From Bdellovibrio sp. (GTDB lineage: Bacteria > Bdellovibrionota > Bdellovibrionia > Bdellovibrionales > Bdellovibrionaceae), in contig JACMRL010000025.1 of NCBI GenBank assembly GCA_014376435.1, forward strand, positions 124,001-188,000: a DNA stretch of 64,000 bases, written 5' to 3'. The translations under genes were made by a program, and so were the position numbers. Below, in pieces: positions 1 to 11,362 of the stretch. The notes under the pieces were generated by a model. The model was not told the origin of the DNA. It worked only from the letters and a program-made list of their open reading frames with translations, and ran no database searches. Every line of letters begins with the position of its first letter. Positions within the stretch are counted from its first letter, which is position 1.

Positions 1-1926
1 GTAACTCAACATCCATCGGGATTTTCTTACTTAGGTGCCGTGCGTGGGCCAGAAGAAATTTTAAGCGTGGCTCCAGAAAATTTATCAAAGCTGATGGAGT
101 TTTTTTCACGTAGTTATAAATTTATAATCGTCGATTTAGGAAATGATTTAGGCCCGATGCAAGCCGCTATTCTACAAGATGCAACGGCCATTACGATTGT
201 GGCGACGCCAGAAATTTTAGTGGTTCAGCAAACGCAACGTATGATTAATGATTTATTAACTCAAACTTATCCTAAAGAAATGTTTCAGTTAGTTCTAAAT
301 AAATTTTCAAACGCGGGCTTACAACCGCAAGTGATCGGACAACATTTAGGTTTATTGCCATTAGCGCTTATTCCGGCTGATGAAGCAACCACAGCCGCGT
401 CTTTACGTGATTCAAAACCCTTCGTTGTATCGAATCCAAAATCACCTTTATCAGCGGCTTACTTCGATTTAGTTCGTAAGTTAACGGGTGGCGTTTTACA
501 AAAATTAAAAACTGTGCAAAAACCAAAACCTGTGGCGGTTGCTAGTTCTGCGGCGCCAGCCACAACGAATGCAAATCCGAATGGCTATGACGTTCGTACA
601 TTACTTAAATTGCGCATCCACTCAGAATTAATTCGTACGATTGATCTTAAAAAAATTCTGTCCGAAGTGGGCGATAGCGAAAGTAAAGAAAAAGAATTAC
701 GCGCAAAAACCCAACGCGATATCGGTTTAATCGTTGATAAAGAAGCTCCGGACGCAGCCCGGGACGAGCGCCAAAAACTAGTTAAAGAAGTTTTAGAAGA
801 AGCTTTAGGGCTTGGACCACTAGAAGATATGTTAGCCGATCCAGCAATTTCTGAGATTATGGTTAACGGTGCAAATAAAATTTTTATTGAAAAAAGTGGC
901 AAGGTTCAATTAAGTGGAATTAAATTCACTTCGAATGATCACCTTCGCCGAATTATTGAACGCATTGTTACACCACTTGGTCGTCAAATTAATAATTCGA
1001 CTCCGTATGTAGATGCGCGTCTTAAAGATGGTAGCCGAGTAAATGCTATTATCGAACCTTTAGCACTTGATGGCCCTGCTTTGACTATTCGTAAGTTTAA
1101 AAAAGGCGGAATTAATCCAGAAAAATACATCGAGTTTGGTAGCGCATCAAAAAACATGTTGGACTTTTTAAAAATTGCCGTTGAATACGGATATAACGTG
1201 GTTATAAGTGGTGGTACCGGTTCAGGTAAAACATCTTTATTAAATATGATTTCACAATTTATTCCCGCGCACGAACGCGTAATTACGGTCGAAGATGCGG
1301 CTGAATTACAAATGATGCAAGAACACGTTGTGCGTCTTGAAACCCGCCCGCCTTCAATGGAAGGAACAAATGCGGTTACGATCCGTGACTTAATCAAGAA
1401 TGCTTTACGTATGCGTCCGGACCGCATCGTGGTGGGAGAAACTCGTGATGGAGCCGCCTTAGATATGCTGCAAGCAATGAACACCGGGCACGATGGATCG
1501 ATGACTACAACGCATGCGAATTCACCACGTGAGTGTATTGCGCGTTTAGAAACTTTAGTCATGATGTCGGGTCTTGATTTACCCATCCGCGCAATTCGTG
1601 AACAAATTGCGGGGGCCGTTGATTTGATCGTACAAATCGTGCGACTTTCTGATGGCAGTCGTAAAATTATCAGCATTACCGAAGTGGTCGGCATGCAGGG
1701 TGATGTGGTTACGCTAGCTGAAATTTATAAATATAAAGAAACAGGTTACGATAAAAATCGTAAAGTTCTGGGCCAATTCCAATCAACGGGGACTGTGCCA
1801 ACGTTTGCGCAAGAGATTAAAGATAAGGGTGGGCATATCCCAATGGAAATCTTCTCAAATGAGATTCCAAAGGCAATCCCGGCCGCTGCTACCGCGCCAA
1901 CGACGCCAGTGAAAAAAGTAGGATAA
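1..1926 (+). CDS. CpaE/TadZ-like domain fused to CpaF/TadA secretion ATPase (5' truncated by window edge)
   Basis: Frame stays open to base 1 (VTQHPSGFSYLGAVRGPEE...). MinD/CpaE-like region (FIIVDLGNDLG...ATPEILVVQQ) followed by CpaF with Walker A GGTGSGKTS and MRPDRIVVGETRDGAALDMLQAMNTGHDGSMTTTHANS. Confidence 0.92.
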   Translation, partial: VTQHPSGFSYLGAVRGPEEILSVAPENLSKLMEFFSRSYKFIIVDLGNDLGPMQAAILQDATAITIVATPEILVVQQTQRMINDLLTQTYPKEMFQLVLNKFSNAGLQPQVIGQHLGLLPLALIPADEATTAASLRDSKPFVVSNPKSPLSAAYFDLVRKLTGGVLQKLKTVQKPKPVAVASSAAPATTNANPNGYDVRTLLKLRIHSELIRTIDLKKILSEVGDSESKEKELRAKTQRDIGLIVDKEAPDAARDERQKLVKEVLEEALGLGPLEDMLADPAISEIMVNGANKIFIEKSGKVQLSGIKFTSNDHLRRIIERIVTPLGRQINNSTPYVDARLKDGSRVNAIIEPLALDGPALTIRKFKKGGINPEKYIEFGSASKNMLDFLKIAVEYGYNVVISGGTGSGKTSLLNMISQFIPAHERVITVEDAAELQMMQEHVVRLETRPPSMEGTNAVTIRDLIKNALRMRPDRIVVGETRDGAALDMLQAMNTGHDGSMTTTHANSPRECIARLETLVMMSGLDLPIRAIREQIAGAVDLIVQIVRLSDGSRKIISITEVVGMQGDVVTLAEIYKYKETGYDKNRKVLGQFQSTGTVPTFAQEIKDKGGHIPMEIFSNEIPKAIPAAATAPTTPVKKVG

Positions 1927-1936
1927 CGAGGACGAT

Positions 1937-2830
1937 ATGGATTTATCTTCGGTTACTAAAATTTTTGGTTATGCCTGGATCACCTTCCCATTATTTGGGA
2001 TCGCGGTTTTCTTTTCAGTTTATTTTTGGGCTGATAAGGTTTTAGTAAAAGTTTACGATAAAAGTTTGGGTAAGCGTACCGACATTATGCGCTACATGAA
2101 ATTAATCGGTATGGATGTGACTGAGAAAAAAGTAACTCAGCTTTTATTAGCCAGTAGCTTTGGTTTAGGTTTTTTATTCTTTATTATCACTTGGCCGAAT
2201 TTTCAAGTTGGAATCTTTTTGGGTATATCTGCCGGGATTGCTGGTTTTCAACTGCCACCGATTATTTTTAAAATGATGTATGAAAAACGCTGCTCACAGT
2301 TTGTTGACCAAATGGTTGATGCGCTGACGATTATGGCAAACGGAATTAAATCTGGTTCGAATCCGCAGCAATCAATGCAGCGAGTGGTTGAAATCATGGC
2401 TAACCCCATTAGTTCAGAATTTTCACAAGTTATTACGCAGACGCAGTTCGGTCAAAGTTTCGAAGAAGCTTTAAGTGATCTGGGCGAGCGCATTCCTAGA
2501 CCCGATGTCCAGATGTTTGTCGTGGCGATTAATATTTTAAAAGAAACCGGTGGAAACTTAGCCGAAACTTTCTCGACCATCGTCAGTACAATTCGCGAAA
2601 GACAAAAATTAGAAAAAAAAATCTCTGCCATGACTGCTCAGGGCGTTATGCAGGGAATTATCGTTACTTGTATTCCATTCGTTCTAGGTGGAGTTCTGTA
2701 TTTACTAGACCCTACTTTTATTGCGCCAATGTTTACAACTTTTATGGGTCTAGTCATGCTAGTCGGTATGCTAGGTTTGCAAGTTATTGGTGGAGTCATG
2801 ATCAAAAAGATTGTTACAATAAAAGTGTAA
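1937..2830 (+). CDS. TadB-type type II secretion system F-domain membrane protein
   Basis: T2SSF pattern (QMVDALTIMANGIKSGSNPQQSMQRV...ETGGNLAETFSTIVSTIRERQKLEKKISAMTAQG); directly downstream of CpaF. Confidence 0.9.
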   Translation: MDLSSVTKIFGYAWITFPLFGIAVFFSVYFWADKVLVKVYDKSLGKRTDIMRYMKLIGMDVTEKKVTQLLLASSFGLGFLFFIITWPNFQVGIFLGISAGIAGFQLPPIIFKMMYEKRCSQFVDQMVDALTIMANGIKSGSNPQQSMQRVVEIMANPISSEFSQVITQTQFGQSFEEALSDLGERIPRPDVQMFVVAINILKETGGNLAETFSTIVSTIRERQKLEKKISAMTAQGVMQGIIVTCIPFVLGGVLYLLDPTFIAPMFTTFMGLVMLVGMLGLQVIGGVMIKKIVTIKV

Positions 2831-4519
2831 ATGGAGAAATTCATAATGAAGCACTTGTTATTGTCATTCGCAATCGTCACGTTATTTTTTCAATCTGCTC
2901 ACGCCCTAGTAGATATGAATAACGCCAGTTATTCCAATACCTGGATCGATATGGAAGTTCCCGGCAGTGGTTACGATATGAAAATCGTACGCTCTTATAA
3001 AAGCCGTACAATCTATAACGGAATTTTTGGCTTTGGTTGGTGTTCGAATTTTGAAACAAAGTTAACCATAACTTCAGAAGGTAATATTAAGATTACCGAG
3101 TGTGGTGACGGACAAGAAGTCGTTTTTTCTGCGCGCGAAATCACTAAAAAAGATATCGATAATACAATCGCACAAATTATTAATAAGATGAAAGGTGATC
3201 CAAAAGTGAAATCTGGATCGCCCGACTACTTCAAACAACTTTCTGCGCAGTTGCTAGAAGACGATGACAAGCGTTCGCAATTTGCTCGTCAATATGGAGT
3301 TAACGTACAAATTAAAGAAGGTACGAAATTCATGGCTAACGGTAAAGAGGTTGAAAACGTGGTATTAGCTAAAGGCTTTTACACTCGCAACTTACCTGAT
3401 GGCAGCTATCAGCGTTATGACCTACAAGGCCGCATTACTCATATGTACGATAAAAATGGTAATTTTTTAAAGTTTGATTATGAAAAAGATCTTTTGAAAG
3501 AACTGGAAGATAATAACTCTAGAAAAATTGCTTTCAAATATTATCCAAATAAAAAAGTTAAACAGATTATCGGCCCGAATGGTTTAAATGCTGAATATAA
3601 ATACAGCGCTCAAGAAGATCTGATCTGGAGTAAAAACATGTGGGCTAAAAAAAATACCGATGTTTATACTTATGAATTTAACGAGGTTCATAATTTAACC
3701 AAAGCTTCTTGGCCGGATAAAACCTTTGCTTTAATTCGTTATGATAATATTAAAGATTGGGTTATCGGGTACACGGACCGCGAAAAATGCGTAGAAAACT
3801 ATAAGTACGACGTATCACCTAATGATCCAAAGTTTCACTACTGGTCTGAAGTTAAAAAAGTTTGCGGTAAAGAAACCGTAGCAAACAACAGATACGAGTT
3901 CTGGCACAAGCAATTACCTAGTGGCCAAGTCATTTTATCGCGTGTTTTAACTAGTCTTAATGGCAGCACAACTGACATTTCATACCACGATGTTTTTGGT
4001 AAACCCGTTTCGATCAAAAAAAATAATGAAAAAATTAATTTTGATTACTACGCAGATGGTTTAATTAAAACTAAATCAACTCCGCTAGTTAAAGTTGAGT
4101 TCACCCACGACGCAACATCAAAAAAAGTTTCTACGGTGAAAATGAGTTACTTCAGCGATAAAGGTAAGGTCGTATCGACTCGCAATACAATTTTCAAATA
4201 CGATACTAAAGGTAATTTAACTTACGCAGAAAATACGGACGGTCAGAAAATTAATATGACCTACGATGAAAAAGGTCGTATTTCATCAATTCTGGATCAA
4301 GCAAAAAAAGTAGTTAAAATCGATTACGAAGAACGTTTTGGAAAGCCTAATGTGGTTTCAAGACCCGGCTTAGGCACGATTAAAGTTAGTTACAAAACGA
4401 ATGGTGACATTGCTAAAGTGGATAGCCCCGAAGGCGAAACAGTGGCCTCTCAGGTTGCTAGTACTTTTAATAACTTGTTAGATGTAATCGCACCCGCTAC
4501 CCAAGAATTGTACTTATAA
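2831..4519 (+). CDS. Secreted RHS/YD-repeat-like protein with DUF6531-like N-terminus
   Basis: Signal peptide; YKSRTIYNGIFGFGWCSNFET, YDKNGNFLKFDYEKD, YDTKGNLTYAENTDGQKINMTYDEKGRI YD-like repeats. Confidence 0.8.
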   Translation: MEKFIMKHLLLSFAIVTLFFQSAHALVDMNNASYSNTWIDMEVPGSGYDMKIVRSYKSRTIYNGIFGFGWCSNFETKLTITSEGNIKITECGDGQEVVFSAREITKKDIDNTIAQIINKMKGDPKVKSGSPDYFKQLSAQLLEDDDKRSQFARQYGVNVQIKEGTKFMANGKEVENVVLAKGFYTRNLPDGSYQRYDLQGRITHMYDKNGNFLKFDYEKDLLKELEDNNSRKIAFKYYPNKKVKQIIGPNGLNAEYKYSAQEDLIWSKNMWAKKNTDVYTYEFNEVHNLTKASWPDKTFALIRYDNIKDWVIGYTDREKCVENYKYDVSPNDPKFHYWSEVKKVCGKETVANNRYEFWHKQLPSGQVILSRVLTSLNGSTTDISYHDVFGKPVSIKKNNEKINFDYYADGLIKTKSTPLVKVEFTHDATSKKVSTVKMSYFSDKGKVVSTRNTIFKYDTKGNLTYAENTDGQKINMTYDEKGRISSILDQAKKVVKIDYEERFGKPNVVSRPGLGTIKVSYKTNGDIAKVDSPEGETVASQVASTFNNLLDVIAPATQELYL

Positions 4520-4528
4520 GGAGCTGAT

Positions 4529-4792
4529 ATGAAAAAATTAATTTTTACTTTAACAACGGTTTTTGCATTAAGTTCTTTCGCTAAAGATTCATGCCCAGAA
4601 GGCTCTTTGGATTGCGCAGATACCAATGGATCTGGCGCCGGAGTAATTGCCGCGGGCATCAGCTGCGTAGGCTGTGCCGCTCAAGAAAAAGCTGAAGACG
4701 CAAAACTTCGCGGTAGCACGCAAACAATTTTTCGCTCGGGTGGCTCAACTCAGTCTAAGCCAACTCAAGGCACCGGAACCGGAACAAATTAA
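4529..4792 (+). CDS. Small exported protein of unknown function
   Basis: MKKLIFTLTTVFALSSFA signal peptide; four Cys; GTGTGTN tail. Confidence 0.6.
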   Translation: MKKLIFTLTTVFALSSFAKDSCPEGSLDCADTNGSGAGVIAAGISCVGCAAQEKAEDAKLRGSTQTIFRSGGSTQSKPTQGTGTGTN

Positions 4793-4808
4793 TTTACTTC
4801 TGCATCGA

Positions 4809-4838
4809 AGGCGTCTCAACTTGAGATGCCTGTTATTT
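4809..4838 (+). terminator. Putative intrinsic terminator
   Basis: aggcgtctcaa-c-ttgagatgcct hairpin followed by gttatttt. Confidence 0.5.
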
Positions 4839-4992
4839 TCAAACCGCAAGTGTCAACACAATGAGCAGTCCCACAATAAAACACTCCGCTAACCTACCGA
4901 ATCTACTTACTATTATAGCCTGAAGTTTTACTAAACTTTGGCCTCTGATTAGCAATACCTTGAGTAAGCACTTAATATAAAAAGGAGTTCTT

Positions 4993-5190
4993 ATGAAGAA
5001 ACTTGCTGCCGCGTTACTGATTGGTCTTATGGTTGTTGGATCTTTTTCGCACGCTTGCGATCAGAACAATTACAAAACGATGTTACGTGGTGATAATAAA
5101 ACGAATATCGCCAAAGCTTCGTCACCGGCGCCTTCAAACTCGAAGTCACAATCTAATACTTCAAACGCAGTTGGGTATTCTACTAACTAG
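4993..5190 (+). CDS. Small exported protein of unknown function
   Basis: MKKLAAALLIGLMVVGSFSHA signal peptide; aaaggag RBS upstream. Confidence 0.6.
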   Translation: MKKLAAALLIGLMVVGSFSHACDQNNYKTMLRGDNKTNIAKASSPAPSNSKSQSNTSNAVGYSTN

Positions 5191-5198
5191 TTTTTAAG

Positions 5199-5573
5199 TT
5201 ATTCTAATTCAGAATGATCGAAGTCGGCTTCAGAGCTGACTTCGTTTTTTAACCTTAGATCAGAATTGTCTACGGTTTTTTTAGCTGCGGGATATCGAAT
5301 GACCTGCATCTGTGGTTCGCTGCTGTTGCCGCCGTGTGAACTCAACCATCCATTAACTGTATTTTTAGTCGTCTCAGAAGCTTTTTCAAAAAGCTTCACC
5401 CCACCTTCGGCCGCTTGATTAATAAAATTAGCTACCGGAGAGCTGATTAAAGTACTTTGAATACGAGATTCAATGGTTAATCCATTTGTTTTTAGCTGAG
5501 TTAAAGCTAAAACTGCACAGGCAAATAAAAAACATTTCATCACAAACTTAAACTCATCCATTCTGAACCTCAT
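5199..5573 (-). CDS. Hypothetical membrane-anchored/secreted protein
   Basis: N-terminal hydrophobic segment; overlaps response-regulator gene by 20 nt. Confidence 0.6.
   Translation of the reverse strand: MRFRMDEFKFVMKCFLFACAVLALTQLKTNGLTIESRIQSTLISSPVANFINQAAEGGVKLFEKASETTKNTVNGWLSSHGGNSSEPQMQVIRYPAAKKTVDNSDLRLKNEVSSEADFDHSELE
5219..5250 (+). terminator. Intrinsic terminator for the 4993..5190 gene, lying inside the opposite-strand CDS
   Basis: cgaagtc-ggcttcagagct-gacttcg hairpin followed by tttttt. Confidence 0.6.
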
Positions 5574-5940
5574 GATAGTCTCTGGTTACAAACTCGATTG
5601 CTTCCAGAAGCTGTGCCTTGGTAAAAGGCTTTGTTAAATACCGAATTGCCCCCAGGGCTTTAGCTTTATTCTTAATTTCTTCGTCATCTAAAGAAGTTAT
5701 TACTAAACACTTTGAATGTGGAGAAAGAGCAGAAATTTCTTTCAAAACTTCAATTCCATTTTTAAGTGGTAATACTAAATCTAAAATAACTAAATCTGGT
5801 TGATGCTTTTTGATCTTTGCTAAAGCCTCAACCCCATCAACTGCTTCATCAATAATTTCTAGATTTTGACCGCGCAAACTAAAGCGATAAATTTCACGAA
5901 TAAATTGGGCGTCTTCGACGACAAGGCATTTAATTGACAT
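5554..5940 (-). CDS. CheY-like single-domain response regulator
   Basis: CLVVEDAQFIREIY, LVILDLVLPLKNGIEVL, LVITS, YLTKPF receiver motifs. Confidence 0.93.
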   Translation of the reverse strand: MSIKCLVVEDAQFIREIYRFSLRGQNLEIIDEAVDGVEALAKIKKHQPDLVILDLVLPLKNGIEVLKEISALSPHSKCLVITSLDDEEIKNKAKALGAIRYLTKPFTKAQLLEAIEFVTRDYHEVQNG

Positions 5941-6071
5941 ACTTTTATTTTATCTTTTATTTCGCCTAGCTAAATCTTTTTTATTAAAGCTAGTCTTAGA
6001 TCAGACGATCTTGGTCCAGTCGATAAAGTCGAGTCTATTGCCGGGCGTGTTAAAAAAAGCGACAATAACTT

Positions 6072-7730
6072 ATGAATTACACCACTGTACGACAGCTTAT
6101 TTTAGGTAGCTTATTTCTTACTTTTTTTCTGTTTCAGACAAACTTAGTCCTGACTCAAGCTGGGGCTCAAGTGACCAGTGCAAAAAATAAAAACCCTTTC
6201 CCGATTAAATACACTAGCGCAGTCGATCAAAAAATTATTTTAAAAACGATTACGCTAGCCCCAGTTTACGATAACGTGAACGGCGTTTACGCGAACCCCA
6301 TTCAAAAGCTATTAATTGATCTGCTACAAAACGATAAAGTTTGGGGTTATTCAGAGTTTCCGAATATCAGCCAAAAAATATTCGTGGAAAATTTCGATAG
6401 TAAACCAAATGAAGTACTCGATGTGCTTGCAAAAACGGGTTCGCAAGGAATGTTAACCGCTTTAATTACTAAAGGCCCGCGCGGACTAAATGCACGCCTA
6501 AAGCTTTTCACTCAAGATCAGGGAATTATTTTACTAGAAGAATCATTTCTAGATTTAAATACTTTTGAAATCAGCAAATTGCGTGATGAATTTGTAATTC
6601 TTTACCATAATTTAAAAAATAAACTGCCGTACCGCGGCTTTGTATTAAGCCGTCGCGCCGTAGAAGTAACCTTAAATCTAGGATCACAAAACGGAGTTAG
6701 CCTTGGTCAAGAGCTAACTCTAGCGCAAATTCTTAAATTGAATCGCCACCCAAAATTAAAAACATTGGTGGGGATTGAGCGCGAGATTATCGGCCGGGTT
6801 AAAGTAACAAAGGTGGAGTCTTACTTAAGCTTTGCGCAAATTATTTTCGAAAGAGAAACCGGCGTGGTTGATGTCGGCGCAAAAGTCTTACCTACCGAAT
6901 ACGTTTCGTACCCAATGCCTATTTTAAACAACGAAGGCGACGTAATTAGCGACGAAAAAACCAAAGTGCACGTCGAAGCACCAAGGGTCGAAGAAAGATC
7001 TCAACCTAAAGACATTCCGCTAGATTCAAAGTCTGAACACATCGGTAAAGCCACTATTCAAGGCGGGCTTATGCAGTACGCTGAATCAACCAGTTTAGCT
7101 TCGGGCGTATCCGTTGATGCGAAACAAGATTTTTCTCCGACTTTTTTATTAGGTGGCCAACTTTTTTTCTTAAAAGATTTTTTCGTCGATTTTAATATTC
7201 GCCAATCATTTTTTAGCGCAGATCATTCACTAGCCGGTTCAACGCCAAAAGATTTAAGCTACACGGTTAGCCGTTACTCGGGCGCCATCGGATATATTTA
7301 TTTAATTGATGGAACACCGTCGGGACCACAAGTATCGGGTGCGATCGGCTTAACGTCGTACAAAACACAAGTATCTGCGACCACACCCGTAGCTTTAACT
7401 AGCACACAAACAGACGGTATTAGCTTAAAACTAACCGGTATAATCCCGTTACAACCCGAATATCCGTTTGCAATTGGGGCCGACGCGCAATTTTTAGTAA
7501 GCTCAAATTTTTCAGAATCTCCGGTCAGCTCTGGCAGTAGCAATTCAACGGTTACGGCAGTCAGCGTATTCGCAACTTATAATTACTCACCAACGATTCG
7601 TTACCGAGCAGATCTTGGTTTTGAAAGCATTAATGCAAGCTTCAGCGGAGTTTCGACAAGAGCTAATCCATCAAAATCAACGACGATCAAATCAACGTCG
7701 CAGTTATTCGGTATCGAATACTTATTCTAG
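6072..7730 (+). CDS. Exported protein with C-terminal outer-membrane beta-barrel-like region
   Basis: N-terminal signal; alternating aromatic/polar strands and terminal Phe (QLFGIEYLF). Confidence 0.65.
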   Translation: MNYTTVRQLILGSLFLTFFLFQTNLVLTQAGAQVTSAKNKNPFPIKYTSAVDQKIILKTITLAPVYDNVNGVYANPIQKLLIDLLQNDKVWGYSEFPNISQKIFVENFDSKPNEVLDVLAKTGSQGMLTALITKGPRGLNARLKLFTQDQGIILLEESFLDLNTFEISKLRDEFVILYHNLKNKLPYRGFVLSRRAVEVTLNLGSQNGVSLGQELTLAQILKLNRHPKLKTLVGIEREIIGRVKVTKVESYLSFAQIIFERETGVVDVGAKVLPTEYVSYPMPILNNEGDVISDEKTKVHVEAPRVEERSQPKDIPLDSKSEHIGKATIQGGLMQYAESTSLASGVSVDAKQDFSPTFLLGGQLFFLKDFFVDFNIRQSFFSADHSLAGSTPKDLSYTVSRYSGAIGYIYLIDGTPSGPQVSGAIGLTSYKTQVSATTPVALTSTQTDGISLKLTGIIPLQPEYPFAIGADAQFLVSSNFSESPVSSGSSNSTVTAVSVFATYNYSPTIRYRADLGFESINASFSGVSTRANPSKSTTIKSTSQLFGIEYLF

Positions 7731-7736
7731 TCAAAA

Positions 7737-7764
7737 AAAAACCCCGGGTTTCCCCGAGGTTTTT
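7737..7764. terminator. Bidirectional intrinsic terminator between the 6072..7730 gene and groEL
   Basis: aaaaaccccgg-gtttcc-ccgaggttttt hairpin with one mismatch, between converging genes. Confidence 0.8.
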
Positions 7765-7797
7765 GCAATCTAAATAATATCTTAGATCGAAATGATA

Positions 7798-9447
<1,650 letters not shown>

Positions 9448-9502
9448 CTATTAAGTTATATCTTTGCGCGCTTTCGGCACGACTTTAAATTAAAAAAACT
9501 GA

Positions 9503-9814
9503 CTATTGAATAATTGCTAAAACGTCTTCTTCTCTCATCATCAAGAAATCTTCGCCTGAAACTTTGATTTCGTTGTTTGAATATTTAGAGAAAAGAATTT
9601 TATCGCCGACTTTAACTTCAAGTGGAAGAATTTTTCCATCTTCAGTTACGCGACCTTTACCAGTTGCTACGATTTCTCCGCGCTGTGGTTTTTCTTTTGC
9701 TGTATCAGGGATAAATAATCCACCCGCAGTTTTTTCTTCTTCCGCCATACGACGTACTAAAATTCTATCGTGTAAAGGACGAACGCCTAATTCTTTTGCC
9801 ATGCTAGCTCCCAA
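9503..9814 (-). CDS. groES: 10 kDa co-chaperonin GroES
   Basis: [44 protein letters not shown]; upstream of groEL. Confidence 0.98.
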   Translation of the reverse strand: MGASMAKELGVRPLHDRILVRRMAEEEKTAGGLFIPDTAKEKPQRGEIVATGKGRVTEDGKILPLEVKVGDKILFSKYSNNEIKVSGEDFLMMREEDVLAIIQ

Positions 9815-9947
9815 TAAATGCGCGATTTCTTGAATGAAAACCGCGGTTAGTTAATATTTAAGTTGCTACAGTAATATGAAGCCAGACATGGGTATGTCAA
9901 GGCTCTGATTTGGGCTTATTTTCATTCGGGAAAGTTGGCGTATGGCA

Positions 9948-10544
9948 TTATCGGTTTAATGCACCCGTAGAATCGGCTTGTGGAGCTGCTTTAGCTCCTG
10001 TTGGCTTTGAAGAGAAAAAGTTATTCGCGTACGCACTCATCAATTCGGCCACTTCTTCAGCACTTAAGCGACTGGAAACTTCACGGATGGCTTTATCAAG
10101 TTCACGCTGCTTGGTTAAGTACCCGACAAAGTAATCAGAGATTGTTAAATCATGAGCCATCGAAAGCTGTAAACTCTCTTTTTCAAATTTTGAGTGCATG
10201 GTTTGCAAATCATTGTTTAATCCGGACTCTAGATTTGAATTTCCCGCAGCTAAATTAGGATCTTTTGAGGCCGCTCCACGGCGTTTAGATAAAATTATTT
10301 CACGCGTGGTTTTTAAGCGCGCTTCAGCTTCCGTAACCATTGAAGCTTTCCATTCGCGATAACTTTTTACCGTAGGTAAAGCTGGCGCTGGTGGGCCCGC
10401 TAGCGTGGTAGCTGCGATAGGCGCAGATATCGGAGCGGTTGCCGAGGTTAATAACGACAAAGACGCGGCTAGAACTACAAACGTGCAGATGGAATTTACG
10501 TACAACTTCACTAGCCAACTCCTTGACGGTAAATTGTTATACAA
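9948..10544 (-). CDS. Hypothetical exported protein
   Basis: N-terminal hydrophobic signal, Ala/Pro linker, charged C-terminal region. Confidence 0.5.
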   Translation of the reverse strand: MYNNLPSRSWLVKLYVNSICTFVVLAASLSLLTSATAPISAPIAATTLAGPPAPALPTVKSYREWKASMVTEAEARLKTTREIILSKRRGAASKDPNLAAGNSNLESGLNNDLQTMHSKFEKESLQLSMAHDLTISDYFVGYLTKQRELDKAIREVSSRLSAEEVAELMSAYANNFFSSKPTGAKAAPQADSTGALNR

Positions 10545-10801
10545 GACTTGCGCCGCTTTAAATAAGTTCTATTAGTTATTAGGTAAATATCTGTCTAAAA
10601 TCGAGACACTAGTGACAACAATTAAAGTCTAACCCCTCTAGGTGGCTAGGATTTTTAAACGCGCAATCATTTAAATTCACGAACTAAGACGCAATTTTTA
10701 CGGACTGACTGTCGAGATTTTCTAGCTTCCAATTAAGAAGCTAAAGTCAGCCTATTTTTTAGTCTGTAATAATAGCAAACGTTAACTGAGGGGAAACACG
10801 G

Positions 10802-11362
10802 ATGTTAAAAAAATTACTCGTGGTCATGATGACTGCGTCTCTATGTTCATTCGCAAATGCAGATTTAAAATTTGGCCAAAAAATCGTTGGAGGAGTTGAA
10901 GCACAAAAAGGCGAATTACCTTTTCAAGTTTCATTACAAAGCTCTTCAGGATCTCATTTTTGCGGCGGAACTTTAATTAAACCAAATTGAATACTAACAG
11001 CTGCCCACTGCGTACAGGACGGATCAGCAATTAAAGTTGTGGTCGGTCTTTTTGATCAATCGGATAAATTTGGAACAGAAACTTTTTCTACAAAAAAAGT
11101 AATTGCGCATCCAAAATTTAGCCAAAGCACTTTAGATTACGATTACACACTTATTCAATTAGGCGGCGATTCAAAATTCAGAACGGCTGAGCTAAATACG
11201 GTCGAACTTGATGTCGTGGGAGCTTCAAAAACAATGTTATGCACATCGGGTTGGGAAACAACTTCTGAAGGTTCATACACTTTACCTAAAATTTTACGTA
11301 AAGTTGAAATTCCAATGGTTTCGAAAGATGTTTTCTTTTTTATGGTAAATCGAAAAGAATAA
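10802..11362 (+). pseudogene. Truncated trypsin-like (S1A) serine protease with in-frame TGA
   Basis: [19 protein letters not shown]...[10 protein letters not shown] then TGA at 10988-10990 then ILTAAHC in the same frame; no Ser-motif GDSGGP before the ORF ends. Confidence 0.85.

Noticed and set aside
984-1694. 236-aa minus ORF opposite cpaF
   Set aside because: Fully antisense to the conserved CpaF ATPase; composition typical of a shadow frame.
9815-9900. CIRCE (HrcA) operator upstream of groES
   Set aside because: No TTAGCACTC-N9-GAGTGCTAA-like sequence found in the upstream region.
10802-11362. Selenocysteine or stop-codon recoding at the protease TGA
   Set aside because: The site corresponds to Trp rather than Cys/Sec, the protein also lacks its 3' catalytic part, and no SECIS-like need is evident; pseudogene is simpler. 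The second case uses TAG, so a single recoding rule does not explain both.
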